Shown: positions 39,701-52,893 of the stretch, piece by piece
Numbering within the stretch: position 1 is the stretch's first letter
Layout: every line of letters begins with the position of its first letter
From: Hydractinia symbiolongicarpus
Taxonomy: Eukaryota; Cnidaria; Hydrozoa; Anthoathecata; Hydractiniidae
Assembly: GCF_029227915.1 (NCBI RefSeq)
Contig: NC_079882.1
Coordinates: 33,011,651 to 33,075,650 of the forward strand
DNA length: 64,000 nt
Direction of reading: 5' to 3'
Notes under the pieces: model-generated
Databases searched by the model: none
Seen by the model: the letters and a program-made list of their open reading frames with translations, nothing else
What the model was told of the DNA's origin: nothing
Position numbers and translations under genes: made by a program

Positions 39701-41813
39701 AGTCAAAAGTATACAAAGAAAGTACCCAGGGAGTAAACTCATTTCCCGAACGATTTTTTAAATTATTTTTTCACCACTAAAACGCATGAGACTTGTAGTT
39801 TTCAAAAATGTTTTCATTTTTGATGAGACGCTGAATAAAAGAAGTTTAATCGCCGGCAAACGAAAACCCGCGATTTCCCGTAAATCCCGGGCTTGGCACG
39901 TATAGTCGAATGTATACAAAAAAAGTACCCTGTGATTAAACTCATTTCCAGAACGATTTTTTAAATTATTTTTTCACCACTAAAACGCATGAGACTTGTA
40001 GTTTTCAAAAATGTTTTCATTTTTGATGAGACGCTGAATAAAAGAAGTTTAATCGCCGGCAAACGAAAACCCGCGATTTCCCGTAAATCCCGGGCTTAGC
40101 GCGTATAGTCAAAAGTATACAAAGAAAGTACCCAGGGAGTAAACTCATTTCCCGAACGATTTTTTATATTACTTTTTAACCACTAAAACGCATGAGACTT
40201 GTAGTTTTTAAAAATGTTTTCATTTTTAATGAGACGCTGAATAAAAGAAGTTTAATCGCCGGCAAACGAAAACCTGCGATTTACCGTAAATCCTGGACTC
40301 GGCCCGTATAGTAAAAAGTATACAAAGAAAGTACACAGGGAGTAAACTCATTTCCAGAACGATTTTTTAAATTATTTTTTCACCACTAAAACGCATAAGA
40401 CTTGTAGTTTTTAAAAATGTTTTCATTTTTGATGAGACGCTGAATAAAAGAAGTTTAATCGCCGGCAAACGAAAACCCGCGATTTCCCGTAAATCCCGGC
40501 TTGGCCCGTATAGTCAAAAGTATACAAAGAAAGTACCCAGGGAGTAAACTAATTTCCCCAACGATTTTTTAAATTATTTTTTTACCACTAAAAGGCATGA
40601 GACTTGTAGTTTTCAAAAATGTTTTCATTTTTGATGAGACGCTGAATAAAAGCAGTTTAATCGCCGGCAAACGAAAACCTGCGATTTCCCTAAATCCCAG
40701 ACTCGGCCCATATAGTCAAAAGGTTACAAAGAAAGTACCCAGGGAGTAAACTCATTTCCAGAACGATTTTTTAAATTATTTTTTCACCACTAAAACGCAT
40801 AAGACTTGTAGTTTTTAAAAATGTTTTCATTTTTAATGAGACGCTGAATAAAAGAAGTTTAATCGCCGGCAAACGAAAACCTGCGATTTACCGTAAATCC
40901 TGGACTCGGCCCGTATAGTCAAAAGTATACAAAGAAAGTACACAGGGAGTAAACTCTTTTTCCAAACGATTTTTTAAATTATTATTTCACCACTAAAACG
41001 CATGACACTTGTAGTTTTCAAGAATGTTTTCATTTTTGATGAGACGCTGAATAAAAGCAGTTTAATCGCCGGCAAACGAAAACCCGCGATTTCCCGTAAA
41101 TCCCGGGCTTGGCACGTATAGTCGAATGTATACAAAGAAAGTACCCTGTGAGTAAACTCATTTCCCGAACGATTTTTTAAATTATTTTTTCACCACTAAA
41201 ACGCATAAGACTTGTAGTTTTTAAAAATGTTTTCATTTTTGATGAGACGCTGAATAAAAGAAGTTTAATCGCCGGCAAACGAAAACCCGCGATTTCCCGT
41301 AAATCCCGGCTTGGCCCGTATAGTCAAAAGTATACAAAGAAAGTACCCAGGGAGTAAACTCATTTCCCGAACGATTTTTTAAATTATTTTTTCACCACTA
41401 AAAGGCATGAGACTTGTAGTTTTCAAAAATGTTTTCATTTTTGATGAGACGCTGAATAAAAGCAGTTTAATCGCCGGCAAACGAAAACCTGCGATTTCCC
41501 TAAATCCCAGACTCGGCCCGTATAGTCAAAAGTATACAAAGAAAGTACCCAGGGAGTAAACTCATTTCCAGAACGATTTTTTAAATTATTTTTTCACCAC
41601 TAAAACGCATAAGACTTGTAGTTTTTAAAAATGTTTTCATTTTTGATGAGACGCTGAATAAAAGAAGTTTAATCGCCGGCAAACAAAAACCCGCGATTTA
41701 CCGTAAATCCCAGGCTTGGCCCGTATAGTCAAAAGTATACAAAGAAAGTACCCAGGGAGTAAACTCATTTCCCGAACGATTTTTTATATTATTTTTTCAC
41801 CACTAAAACGCAT

Positions 41814-42543
41814 GAGACTTGTAGTTTTCAAGAATGTTTTCATTTTTGATGAGACGCTGAATAAAAGAAGTTTAATCGCCGGCAAACGAAAACCTGCGAT
41901 TTCCCGTAAATCTCAGCTTGGCCCGTATAGTCAAAAGTATACAAAGAAAGTACCCAGGGAGTAAACTCATTTCCCGAACGATTTTTTAAATTATTTTTTC
42001 ACCACTAAAACGCATGAGACTTGTAGTTTTCAAAAATGTTTTCATTTTTGATGAGACGCTGAATAAAAGAAGTTTAATCGCCGGCAAACGAAAACCCGCG
42101 ATTTCCCGTAAATCTCGGGCTTGGCACGTATAGTCGAATGTATACAAAAAAAGTACCCTGTGAGTAAACTCATTTCCAGAACGATTTTTTAAATTATTTT
42201 TTCACCACTAAAACGCATAAGACTTGTAGTTTTTAAAAATGTTTTCATTTTTAATGAGACGCTGAATAAAAGAAGTTTAATCGCCGGCAAACGAAAACCT
42301 GCGATTTACCGTAAATCCTGGACTCGGCCCGTATAGTCAAAAGTATACAAAGAAAGTACACAGGGAGTAAACTCTTTTTCCAAACGATTTTTTAAATTAT
42401 TATTTCACCACTAAAACGCATGACACTTGTAGTTTTCAAGAATGTTTTCATTTTTGATGAGACGCTGAATAAAAGCAGTTTAATCGCCGGCAAACGAAAA
42501 CCCGCAATTTCCCGTAAATCCCGGGCTTGGCACGTATAGTCGA
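41814..42543 (+). repeat. Spacer between inverted arms (forward satellite)
   Basis: About 730 bp, three and a half forward monomers, which have no inverted partner at this position. They include the CATTTTTAATGAGACGC / TTTACCGTAAATCCTGG subtype and CCCGCAATTTCCC. The spacer ends inside a GGCACGTATAGTCGAATG monomer where the array flips. It would be the loop of a cruciform or hairpin formed by the arms. Confidence 0.9.
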
Positions 42544-42546
42544 ATG
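42544..42546. other. Inversion junction with 3-bp microhomology (ATG)
   Basis: To the left the forward monomer reads GGCACGTATAGTCGAATG and would continue TATAC. To the right the sequence is the reverse strand of a monomer, GCGTTTTAGTGGTGAAAAA, normally preceded by CTCAT. ATG is shared by both partners, so the breakpoint has a 3-bp overlap. The partner position in arm A is 41811-41813. Confidence 0.93.
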
Positions 42547-45500
42547 CGTTTTAGTGGTGAAAAAATAATATAAAAAATCGTTCGGGAAATGAGTTTACTC
42601 CCTGGGTACTTTCTTTGTATACTTTTGACTATACGGGCCAAGCCTGGGATTTACGGTAAATCGCGGGTTTTTGTTTGCCGGCGATTAAACTTCTTTTATT
42701 CAGCGTCTCATCAAAAATGAAAACATTTTTAAAAACTACAAGTCTTATGCGTTTTAGTGGTGAAAAAATAATTTAAAAAATCGTTCTGGAAATGAGTTTA
42801 CTCCCTGGGTACTTTCTTTGTATACTTTTGACTATACGGGCCGAGTCTGGGATTTAGGGAAATCGCAGGTTTTCGTTTGCCGGCGATTAAACTGCTTTTA
42901 TTCAGCGTCTCATCAAAAATGAAAACATTTTTGAAAACTACAAGTCTCATGCCTTTTAGTGGTGAAAAAATAATTTAAAAAATCGTTCGGGAAATGAGTT
43001 TACTCCCTGGGTACTTTCTTTGTATACTTTTGACTATACGGGCCAAGCCGGGATTTACGGGAAATCGCGGGTTTTCGTTTGCTGGCGATTAAACTTCTTT
43101 TATTCAGCGTCTCATCAAAAATGAAAACATTTTTAAAAACTACAAGTCTTATGCGTTTTAGTGGTGAAAAAATAATTTAAAAAATCGTTCGGGAAATGAG
43201 TTTACTCACAGGGTACTTTCTTTGTATACATTCGACTATACGTGCCAAGCCCGGGATTTACGGGAAATCGCGGGTTTTCGTTTGCCGGCGATTAAACTGC
43301 TTTTATTCAGCGTCTCATCAAAAATGAAAACATTCTTGAAAACTACAAGTGTCATGCGTTTTAGTGGTGAAATAATAATTTAAAAAATCGTTTGGAAAAA
43401 GAGTTTACTCCCTGTGTACTTTCTTTGTATACTTTTGACTATACGGGCCGAGTCCAGGATTTACGGTAAATCGCAGGTTTTCGTTTGCCGGCGATTAAAC
43501 TTCTTTTATTCAGCGTCTCATTAAAAATGAAAACATTTTTAAAAACTACAAGTCTTATGCGTTTTAGTGGTGAAAAAATAATTTAAAAAATCGTTCTGGA
43601 AATGAGTTTACTCCCTGGGTACTTTCTTTTTAACCTTTTGACTATATGGGCCGAGTCTGGGATTTAGGGAAATCGCAGGTTTTCGTTTGCCGGCGATTAA
43701 ACTGCTTTTATTCAGCGTCTCATCAAAAATGAAAACATTTTTGAAAACTACAAGTCTCATGCCTTTTAGTGGTAAAAAAATAATTTAAAAAATCGTTGGG
43801 GAAATGAGTTTACTCCCTGGGTACTTTCTTTGTATACTTTTGACTATACGGGCCAAGCCGGGATTTACGGGAAATCGCGGGTTTTCGTTTGCCGGCGATT
43901 AAACTTCTTTTATTCAGCGTCTCATCAAAAATGAAAACATTTTTAAAAACTACAAGTCTTATGCGTTTTAGTGGTGAAAAAATAATTTAAAAAATCGTTC
44001 TGGAAATGAGTTTACTCCCTGTGTACTTTCTTTGTATACTTTTTACTATACGGGCCGAGTCCAGGATTTACGGTAAATCGCAGGTTTTCGTTTGCCGGCG
44101 ATTAAACTTCTTTTATTCAGCGTCTCATTAAAAATGAAAACATTTTTAAAAACTACAAGTCTCATGCGTTTTAGTGGTTAAAAAGTAATATAAAAAATCG
44201 TTCGGGAAATGAGTTTACTCCCTGGGTACTTTCTTTGTATACTTTTGACTATACGCGCTAAGCCCGGGATTTACGGGAAATCGCGGGTTTTCGTTTGCCG
44301 GCGATTAAACTTCTTTTATTCAGCGTCTCATCAAAAATGAAAACATTTTTGAAAACTACAAGTCTCATGCGTTTTAGTGGTGAAAAAATAATTTAAAAAA
44401 TCGTTCTGGAAATGAGTTTAATCACAGGGTACTTTTTTTGTATACATTCGACTATACGTGCCAAGCCCGGGATTTACGGGAAATCGCGGGTTTTCGTTTG
44501 CCGGCGATTAAACTTCTTTTATTCAGCGTCTCATCAAAAATGAAAACATTTTTGAAAACTACAAGTCTCATGCGTTTTAGTGGTGAAAAAATAATTTAAA
44601 AAATCGTTCGGGAAATGAGTTTACTCCCTGGGTACTTTCTTTGTATACTTTTGACTATACGGGACAAGCCGAGATTTACGGGAAATCGCAGGTTTTCGTT
44701 TGCCGGCGATTAAACTTCTTTTATTCAGCGTCTCATCAAAAATTAAAACATTTTTAAAAACTACAAGTCTTATGCGTTTTAGTGGTGAAAAAATAATTTA
44801 AAAAATCGTTCTGGAAATGAGTTTACTCACAAGGTACTTTTTTTGTATACATTCAACTATACGTGCCAAGCCCGGGATTTACGGGAAATCGCGGGTTTTC
44901 GTTTGCCGGCGATTAAACTTCTTTTATTCAGCGTCTCATCAAAAATGAAAACATTTTTGAAAACTACAAGTCTCATGCGTTTTAGTGGTGAAAAAATAAT
45001 TTAAAAAATCGTTCGGGAAATGAGTTTACTCCCTGGGTACTTTCTTTGTATACTTTTGACTATACGGGCCAAGCCTGGGATTTACGGTAAGTCGCGGGTT
45101 TTTGTTTGCCGGCGATTAAACTTCTTTTATTCAGCGTCTCATCAAAAATGAAAACATTTTTAAAAACTACAAGTCTTATGCGTTTTAGTGGTGAAAAAAT
45201 AATTTAAAAAATCGTTCTGGAAATGAGTTTACTCCCTGGGTACTTTCTTTGTATACTTTGGACTATACGGGCCGAGTCTGGGATTTAGGGAAATCGCAGG
45301 TTTTCGTTTGCCGGCGATTAAACTGCTTTTATTCAGCGTCTCATCAAAAATGAAAACATTTTTGAAAACTACAAGTCTCATGCCTTTTAGTGGTGAAAAA
45401 ATAATTTAAAAAATCGTTCGAGAAATGAGTTTACTCCCTGGGTACTTTCTTTGTATACTTTTGACTATACGGGCCAAGCCGGGATTTACGGGAAATCGCG

Positions 45501-48500
45501 GGTTTTCGTTTGCCGGCGATTAAACTTCTTTTATTCAGCGTCTCATCAAAAATGAAAACATTTTTAAAAACTACAAGTCTTATGCGTTTTAGTGGTGAAA
45601 AAATAATTTAAAAAATCGTTCTGGAAATGAGTTTACTCACAGGGTACTTTCTTTGTATACATTCGACTATACGTGCCAAGCCCGGGATTTACGGGAAATC
45701 GCGGGTTTTCGTTTGCCGGCGATTAAACTGCTTTTATTCAGCGTCTCATCAAAAATGAAAACATTCTTGAAAACTACAAGTCTCATGCGTTTTAGTGGTG
45801 AAAAAATAATTTAAAAAATCGTTCTGGAAATGAGTTTACTCCCTGGGTACTTTCTTTGTATACTTTTGACTATACGGGCCGAGTCTGGGATTTAGGGAAA
45901 TCGCAGGTTTTCGTTTGCCGGCGATTAAACTGCTTTTATTCAGCGTCTCATCAAAAATGAAAACATTTTTGAAAACTACAAGTCTCATGCCTTTTAGTGG
46001 TGAAAAAATAATTTAAAAAATCGTTGGGGAAATGAGTTTACTCCCTGGGTACTTTCTTTGTATACTTTTGACTATACGGGCCGAGTCCGGGATTTACGGG
46101 AAATGGTGGGTTTTCGTTTGCCGGCGATTAAACTTCTTTTATTCAGCGTCTCATCAAAAATGAAAACATTTTTAAAAACTACAAGTCTTATGCGTTTTAG
46201 TGGTGAAAAAATAATTTAAAAAATCGTTCTGGAAATGAGTTTACTCACAGGGTACTTTCTTTGTATACATTCGACTATACGTGCCAAGCCCGGGATTTAC
46301 GGGAAATCGCGGGTTTTCGTTTGCCGGCGATTAAACTGCTTTTATTCAGCGTCTCATCAAAAATGAAAACATTCTTGAAAACTACAAGTCTCATGCGTTT
46401 TAGTGGTGAAATAATAATTTAAAAAATCGTTTGGAAAATGAGTTTACTCACTGTGTACTTTCTTTGTATACTTTTTACTATACGGGCCGAGTCCAGGATT
46501 TACGGTAAATCGCAGGTTTTCGTTTGCCGGCGATTAAACTTCTTTTATTCAGCGTCTCATTAAAAATGAAAACATTTTTAAAAACTACAAGTCTCATGCG
46601 TTTTAGTGGTGAAAAAGTAATATAAAAAATCGTTCGGGAAATGAGTTTACTCCCTGGGTACTTTCTTTGTATACTTTTGACTATACGCGCTAAGCCCGGG
46701 ATTTACGGGAAATCGCGGGTTTTCGTTTGCCGGCGATTAAACTTCTTTTATTCAGCGTCTCATCAAAAATGAAAACATTTTTGAAAACTACAAGTCTCAT
46801 GCGTTTTAGTGGTGAAAAAATAATTTAAAAAATCGTTCTGGAAATGAGTTTACTCACACGGTACTTTTTTTGTATACATTCGACTATACGTGCCAAGCCC
46901 GGGATTTACGGGAAATCGCGGGTTTTCGTTTGCCGGCGATTAAACTTCTTTTATTCAGCGTCTCATCAAAAATGAAAACATTTTTGAAAACTACAAGGCT
47001 CATGCGTTTTAGTGGTGAAAAAATAATTTAAAAAATCGTTCGGGAAATGAGTTTACTCCCTGGGTACTTTCTTTGTATACTTTTGACTATACGGGCCAAG
47101 CCGAGATTTACGGGAAATCGCAGGTTTTCGTTTGCCGGCGATTAAACTTCTTTTATTCAGCGTCTCATCAAAAATGAAAACATTCTTGAAAACTACAAGT
47201 CTCATGCGTTTTAGTGGTGAAAAAATAATATAAAAAATCGTTCGGGAAATGAGTTTACTCCCTGGGTACTTTCTTTGTATACTTTTGACTATACGGGCCA
47301 AGCCTGGGATTTACGGGAAATCGCGGGTTTTAGTTTGCCGGCGATTAAACTTCTTTTATTCAGCGTCTCATCAAAAATGAAAACATTTTTAAAAACTACA
47401 AGTCTTATGCGTTTTAGTGGTGAAAAAATAATTTAAGAAATCGTTCTGGAAATGAGTTTACTCCCTGGGTACTTTCTTTGCATACTTTTGACTATACGGG
47501 CCGAGTCTGGGATTTAGGGAAATCGCAGGTTTTCGTTTGCCGGTGATTAAACTGCTTTTATTCAGCGTCTTATCAAAAATGAAAACATTTTTGAAAACTA
47601 CAAGTCTCATGCCTTTTAGTGGTGAAAAAATAATTTAAAAAATCGTTCGGGAAATGAGTTTACTCCCTGGGTACTTTCTTTGTATACTTTTGACTATACG
47701 GGCCAAGCCGAGATTTACGGGAAATCGCGGGTTTTTGTTTGCCGGCGATTAAACTTCTTTTATTCAGCGTCTCATCAAAAATGAAAACATTTTTGAAAAC
47801 TACAAGTCTCATGCCTTTTAGTGGTGAAAAAATAATTTAAAAAATCGTTCGGGAAATGAGTTTACTCCCTGGGTACTTTCTTTGTATACTTTTGACTATA
47901 CGGGCGAAGCCGGGATTTACGGGAAATCGCGGGTTTTCGTTTGCCGGCGATTAAACTTCTTTTATTCAGCGTCTCATCAAAAATGAAAACATTTTTAAAA
48001 ACTACAAGTCTTATGCGTTTTAGTGGTGAAAAAATAATTTAAAAAATCGTTCTGGAAATGAGTTTACTCACAGGGTACTTTCTTTGTATACATTCGACTA
48101 TACGTGCCAAGCCCGGGATTTACGGGAAATCGCGGGTTTTCGTTTGCCGGCGATTAAACTGCTTTTATTCAGCGTCTCATCAAAAATGAAAACATTCTTG
48201 AAAACTACAAGTCTCATGCGTTTTAGTGGTGAAATAATAATTTAAAAAATCGTTTGGAAAATGAGTTTACTCCCTGTGTACTTTCTTTGTATACTTTTGA
48301 CTATACGGGCCGAGTCCAGGATTTACGGTAAATAGCAGGTTTTCGTTTGCCGGCGATTAAACTTCTTTTATTCAGCGTCTCATTAAAAATGAAAACATTT
48401 TTAAAAACTACAAGTCTCATGCGTTTTAGTGGTGAAAAAGTAATTTAAAAAATCGTTCGGGAAATGAGTTTACTCCCTGGGTACTTTCTTTGTATACTTT

Positions 48501-51500
48501 TGACTATACGGGCCAAGCCGGGATTTACGGGAAATCGCGGGTTTTCGTTTGCCGGCGATTAAACTTCTTTTATTCAGCGTTTCATCAAAAATGAAAACAT
48601 TTTTAAAAACTACAAGTCTCATGCGTTTTAGTGGTGAAAAAATAATTTAAAAAATCGTTCGGGAAATGAGTTTACTCCCTGGGTACTTTCTTTGTATACT
48701 TTTGACTATACGGGCCAAGCCGAGATTTACGGGAAATCGCGGGTTTTTGTTTGCCGGCGATTAAACTTCTTTTATTCAGCGTCTCATCAAAAATGAAAAC
48801 ATTTTTGAAAACTACAAGTCTCATGCCTTTTAGTGGTGAAAAAATAATTTAAAAAATCGTTCGGGAAATGAGTTTACTCCCTGGGTACTTTCTTTGTATA
48901 CTTTTGACTATACGGGCGAAGCCGGGATTTACGGGAAATCGCGGGTTTTCGTTTGCCGGCGATTAAACTTCTTTTATTCAGCGTCTCATCAAAAATGAAA
49001 ACATTTTTAAAAACTACAAGTCTTATGCGTTTTAGTGGTGAAAAAATAATTTAAAAAATCGTTCTGGAAATGAGTTTACTCCCTGGGTACTTTCTTTGTA
49101 TACTTTTGAATATACGGGCCGAGTCCGGGATTTAGGGAAATCGCAGGTTTTCGTTTGCCGGCGATTAAACTGCTTTTATTCAGCGTCTCATCAAAAATAA
49201 AAACATTTTTGAAAACTACAAGTCTCATGCGTTTTAGTGGTGAAAAAATAATTTAAAAAATCGTTTGGGAAATGAGTTTACTCCCTGGGTACTTTCTTTG
49301 TATACTTTTGACTATACGGGCCAAGCCGAGATTTACGGGAAATCGCGGGTTTTTGTTTGCCGGCGATTAAACTTCTTTTATTCAGCGTCTCATCAAAAAT
49401 GAAAACATTTTTGAAAACTACAAGTCTCATGCCTTTTAGTGGTGAAAAAATAATTTAAAAAATCGTTCGGGAAATGAGTTTACTCCCTGGGTACTTTCTT
49501 TGTATACTTTTGACTATACGGGCCAAGCCGGGATTTACGGGAAATCGCGGGTTTTCGTTTGCCGGCGATTAAACTTCTTTTATTCAGCGTCTCATCAAAA
49601 ATGAAAACATTTTTAAAAACTACAAGTCTTATGCGTTTTAGTGGTGAAAAAATAATTTAAAAAATCGTTCTGGAAATGAGTTTACTCACAGGGTACTTTC
49701 TTTGTATACATTCGACTATACGTGCCAAGCCCGGGATTTACGGGAAATCGCGGGTTTTCGTTTGCCGGCGATTAAACTGCTTTTATTCAGCGTCTCATCA
49801 AAAATGAAAACATTCTTGAAAACTACAAGTTTCATGCGTTTTAGTGGTGAAATAATAATTTAAAAAATCGTTTGGAAAATGAGTTTACTCCCTGGGTACT
49901 TTCTTTGTATACTTTTGGCTATACGCGCTAAGCCCGGGATTTACGAGAAATCCCGGGTTTTCGTTTGCCGGCGATTAAACTTCTTTTATTCAGCGTCTCA
50001 TCAAAAATGAAAACATTTTTGAAAACTACAAGTCTCATGCGTTTTAGTGGTGAAAAAATAATTTAAAAAATCGTTCGGGAAATGAGTTTACTCCCTGGGT
50101 ACTTTCTTTGTATACTTTTGACTATACGGGCCGAGTCCGGGATTTACGGGAAATCGCAGATTTTCGTTTGCCGGCGATTAAACTTCTTTTATTCAGCGTC
50201 CCATCAAATATGAAAATATTTTTGAAAACTACAAGTCTCATGGGTTTAGTGGTAAAAAAATAATATAAAAAATCGTTCGGGAAATGAGTTTACTCCCTGG
50301 GTACTTTTTTGTATACTTTTGACTATACGGGCCAAGCCCGGGATTTACGGGAAATCGCGGGTTTTCGTTTGCCGGCGATTAAACTTCTTTTATTCAGCGT
50401 CTCATCAAAAATGAAAACATTTTTAAAAACTACAAGTCTTATGCGTTTTATTGGTGAAAAAATAATTTAAAAAATCGTTCTGGAAATGAGTTTACTCCCT
50501 GGGTACTTTCTTTGTATACTTTTGAATATACGGGCCGAGTCCGGGATTTAGGGAAATCGCAGGTTTTCGTTTGCCGGCGATTAAACTGCTTTTATTCAGC
50601 GTCTCATCAAAAATAAAAACATTTTTGAAAACTACAAGTTTCATGCGTTTTAGTGGTGAAAAAATGATTTAAAAAATCGTTCGGGAAATGAGTTTACTCC
50701 CTGGGTACTTTCTTTGTATACTTTTGACTATACGGGCCAAGCCGGGATTTACGGGAAATCGCGGGTTTTCGTTTGCCGGCGATTAAACCTCTTTTATTAA
50801 GCGTCTCATCAAAAATGAAAACATTTTTAAAAACTACAAGTCTCATGTGTTTTAGTGGTGAAAAAGTAATTTAAAAAATCGTTCCGGAAATGAGTTTACT
50901 CCCTGAGTACTTTCTTTGTATACTTTTGACTATACGGGCCAAGCCCGGGATTTACGGGAAATCGCGGGTTTTTGTTTGCCGGCGATTAAACTTCTTTTAT
51001 TCAGCGTCTCATCAAAAATGAAAACATTTTTGAAAACTACAAGTCTCATGCGTTTTAGTGGTAAAAAAATAATATAAAAAATCGTTCGGGAAATGAGTTT
51101 ACTCCCTGGGTACTTTTTTGTATACTTTTGACTATACGGGCCAAGCCCGGGATTTACGGGAAATCGCGGGTTTTCGTTTGCCGGCGATTAAACTTCTTTT
51201 ATTCAGCGTCTCATCAAAAATGAAAACATTTTTAAAAACTACAAGTCTTATGCGTTTTAGTGGCGAAAAAATAATTTAAAAAATCGTTCGGGAAATGAGT
51301 TTACTCCCTGGGTACTTTCTTTGTATACTTTTGACTATACGGGCCAAGCCGGGATTTACGGGAAATCGCGGGTTTTCGTTTGCCGGCGATTAAACTTCTT
51401 TTATTCAGCGTCTCATCAAAAATGAAAACATTTTTAAAAACTACAAGTCTTATGCGTTTTAGTGGTGAAAAAATAATTTAAAAAATCGTTCTGGAAATGA

Positions 51501-52859
51501 GTTTACTCCCTGGGTACTTTCTTTGTATACTTTTGAATATACGGGCCGAGTCCGGGATTTAGGGAAATCGCAGGTTTTCGTTTGCCGGCCATTAAACTGC
51601 TTTTATTCAGCGTCTCATCAAAAATAAAAACATTTTTGAAAACTACAAGTCTCATGCGTTTTAGTGGTGAAAAAATAATTTAAAAAATCGTTCGGGAAAT
51701 GAGTTTACTCCCTGGGTACTTTCTTTGTATACTTTTGACTATACGGGCCAAGCCGGGATTTACGGGAAATCGCGGGTTTTCGTTTGCCGGCGATTAAACC
51801 TCTTTTATTAAGCGTCTCATCAAAAATGAAAACATTTTTAAAAACTACAAGTCTCATGTGTTTTAGTGGTGAAAAAGTAATTTAAAAAATCGTTCCGGAG
51901 ATGAGTTTACTCCCTGAGTACTTTCTTTGTATACTTTTGACTATACGGGCCAAGCCCGGGATTTACGGGAAATCGCGGGTTTTTGTTTGCCGGAGATTAA
52001 ACTTCTTTTATTCAGCGTCTCATCAAAAATGAAAACATTTTTGAAAACTACAAGTCTCATGCGTTTTAGTGGTAAAAAAATAATATAAAAAATCGTTCGG
52101 GAAATGAGTTTACTCCCTGGGTACTTTTTTGTATACTTTTGACTATACGGGCCAAGCGCGGGATTTACGGGAAATCGCGGGTTTTCGTTTGCCGGCGATT
52201 AAACTTCTTTTATTCAGCGTCTCATCAAAAATAAAAACATTTTTAAAAACTACAAGTCTTATGCGTTTTAGTGGTGAAAAAATAATTTAAAAAATCTTTC
52301 TGGAAATGAGTTTACTCCCTGGGTACTTTCTTTGTATACTTTTGACTATACGGGCCGAGTCCGGGATTTAGGGAAATCGCAGGTTTTCGTTTGCCGGCGA
52401 TTAAACTGCTTTTATTCAGCGTCTCATCAAAAATGAAAACATTTTTGAAAACTGCAAGTCTCATGCGTTTTAGTGGTGAAAAAATAATTTAAAAAATCGT
52501 TCGGGAAATGAGTTTACTCCCTGGGTACTTTCTTTGTATACTTTTGACTATACGGGCCAAGCCGGGATTTACGGGAAATCGCGGGTTTTCGTTTGGCGGC
52601 GATTAAACTTCTTTTATTCAGCGTCTCATCAAAAATGAAAACATTTTTAAAAACTACAAGTCTTATGCGTTTTAGTGGTGAAAAAATAATTTAAAAAATC
52701 GGTCTGGAAATTAGTATACTCCCTGGGTACTTTCTTTGTATACTTTTGACTATACGGGCCGAGTCCGGGATTTAGGGAAATCGCAGGTTTTCGTTTGCCG
52801 GCGATTAAACTGCTTTTATTCAGCGTCTCATCAAAAATGAAAACATTTTTGAAAACTAG

Positions 52860-52893
52860 TTAGGGTTAGGGTTAGGGTTAGGGTTAGGGTTAG
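52860..52893 (-). repeat. Interstitial telomeric repeat, TTAGGG strand
   Basis: Five perfect TTAGGG units followed by TTAG, flanked by GAAAACTAG on the left and CGATTAAACTGC on the right. It is the exact reverse complement of the tract at 31058-31092, with the same junction bases and the same missing 146 bp of monomer. It is therefore a copy of that event made by the inverted duplication. With TTAGGG on the plus strand, its end-facing direction is to the right, outward from the palindrome. Confidence 0.97.

Larger units (their letters stand above)
27827..41813 (+). repeat. Arm A of a giant inverted duplication
   Basis: The reverse complement of this 13,987-bp stretch reappears at 42544-54912. 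Landmark pairs across the centre keep a fixed coordinate sum that steps only at three indels. The sum is 84357 near the centre (41811/42546 and 39096/45261), 84154 for 34321/49833 and 36610/47544, 83951 for 34033/49918 and the telomeric tracts (31058/52893), and 82739 at the outer edge (27827/54912). Arm A thus holds three extra segments: one monomer near 38350-38560, one near 34040-34320, and one copy of a 1212-bp unit between 28.2 and 30.6 kb. Rare changes match across arms, such as ATAGTCCAAAG (39096), ATAGCCAAAAG (34033), GTCAAAAGGTTAC (40716) and GCATGAAACTTG (34321). Confidence 0.95.
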
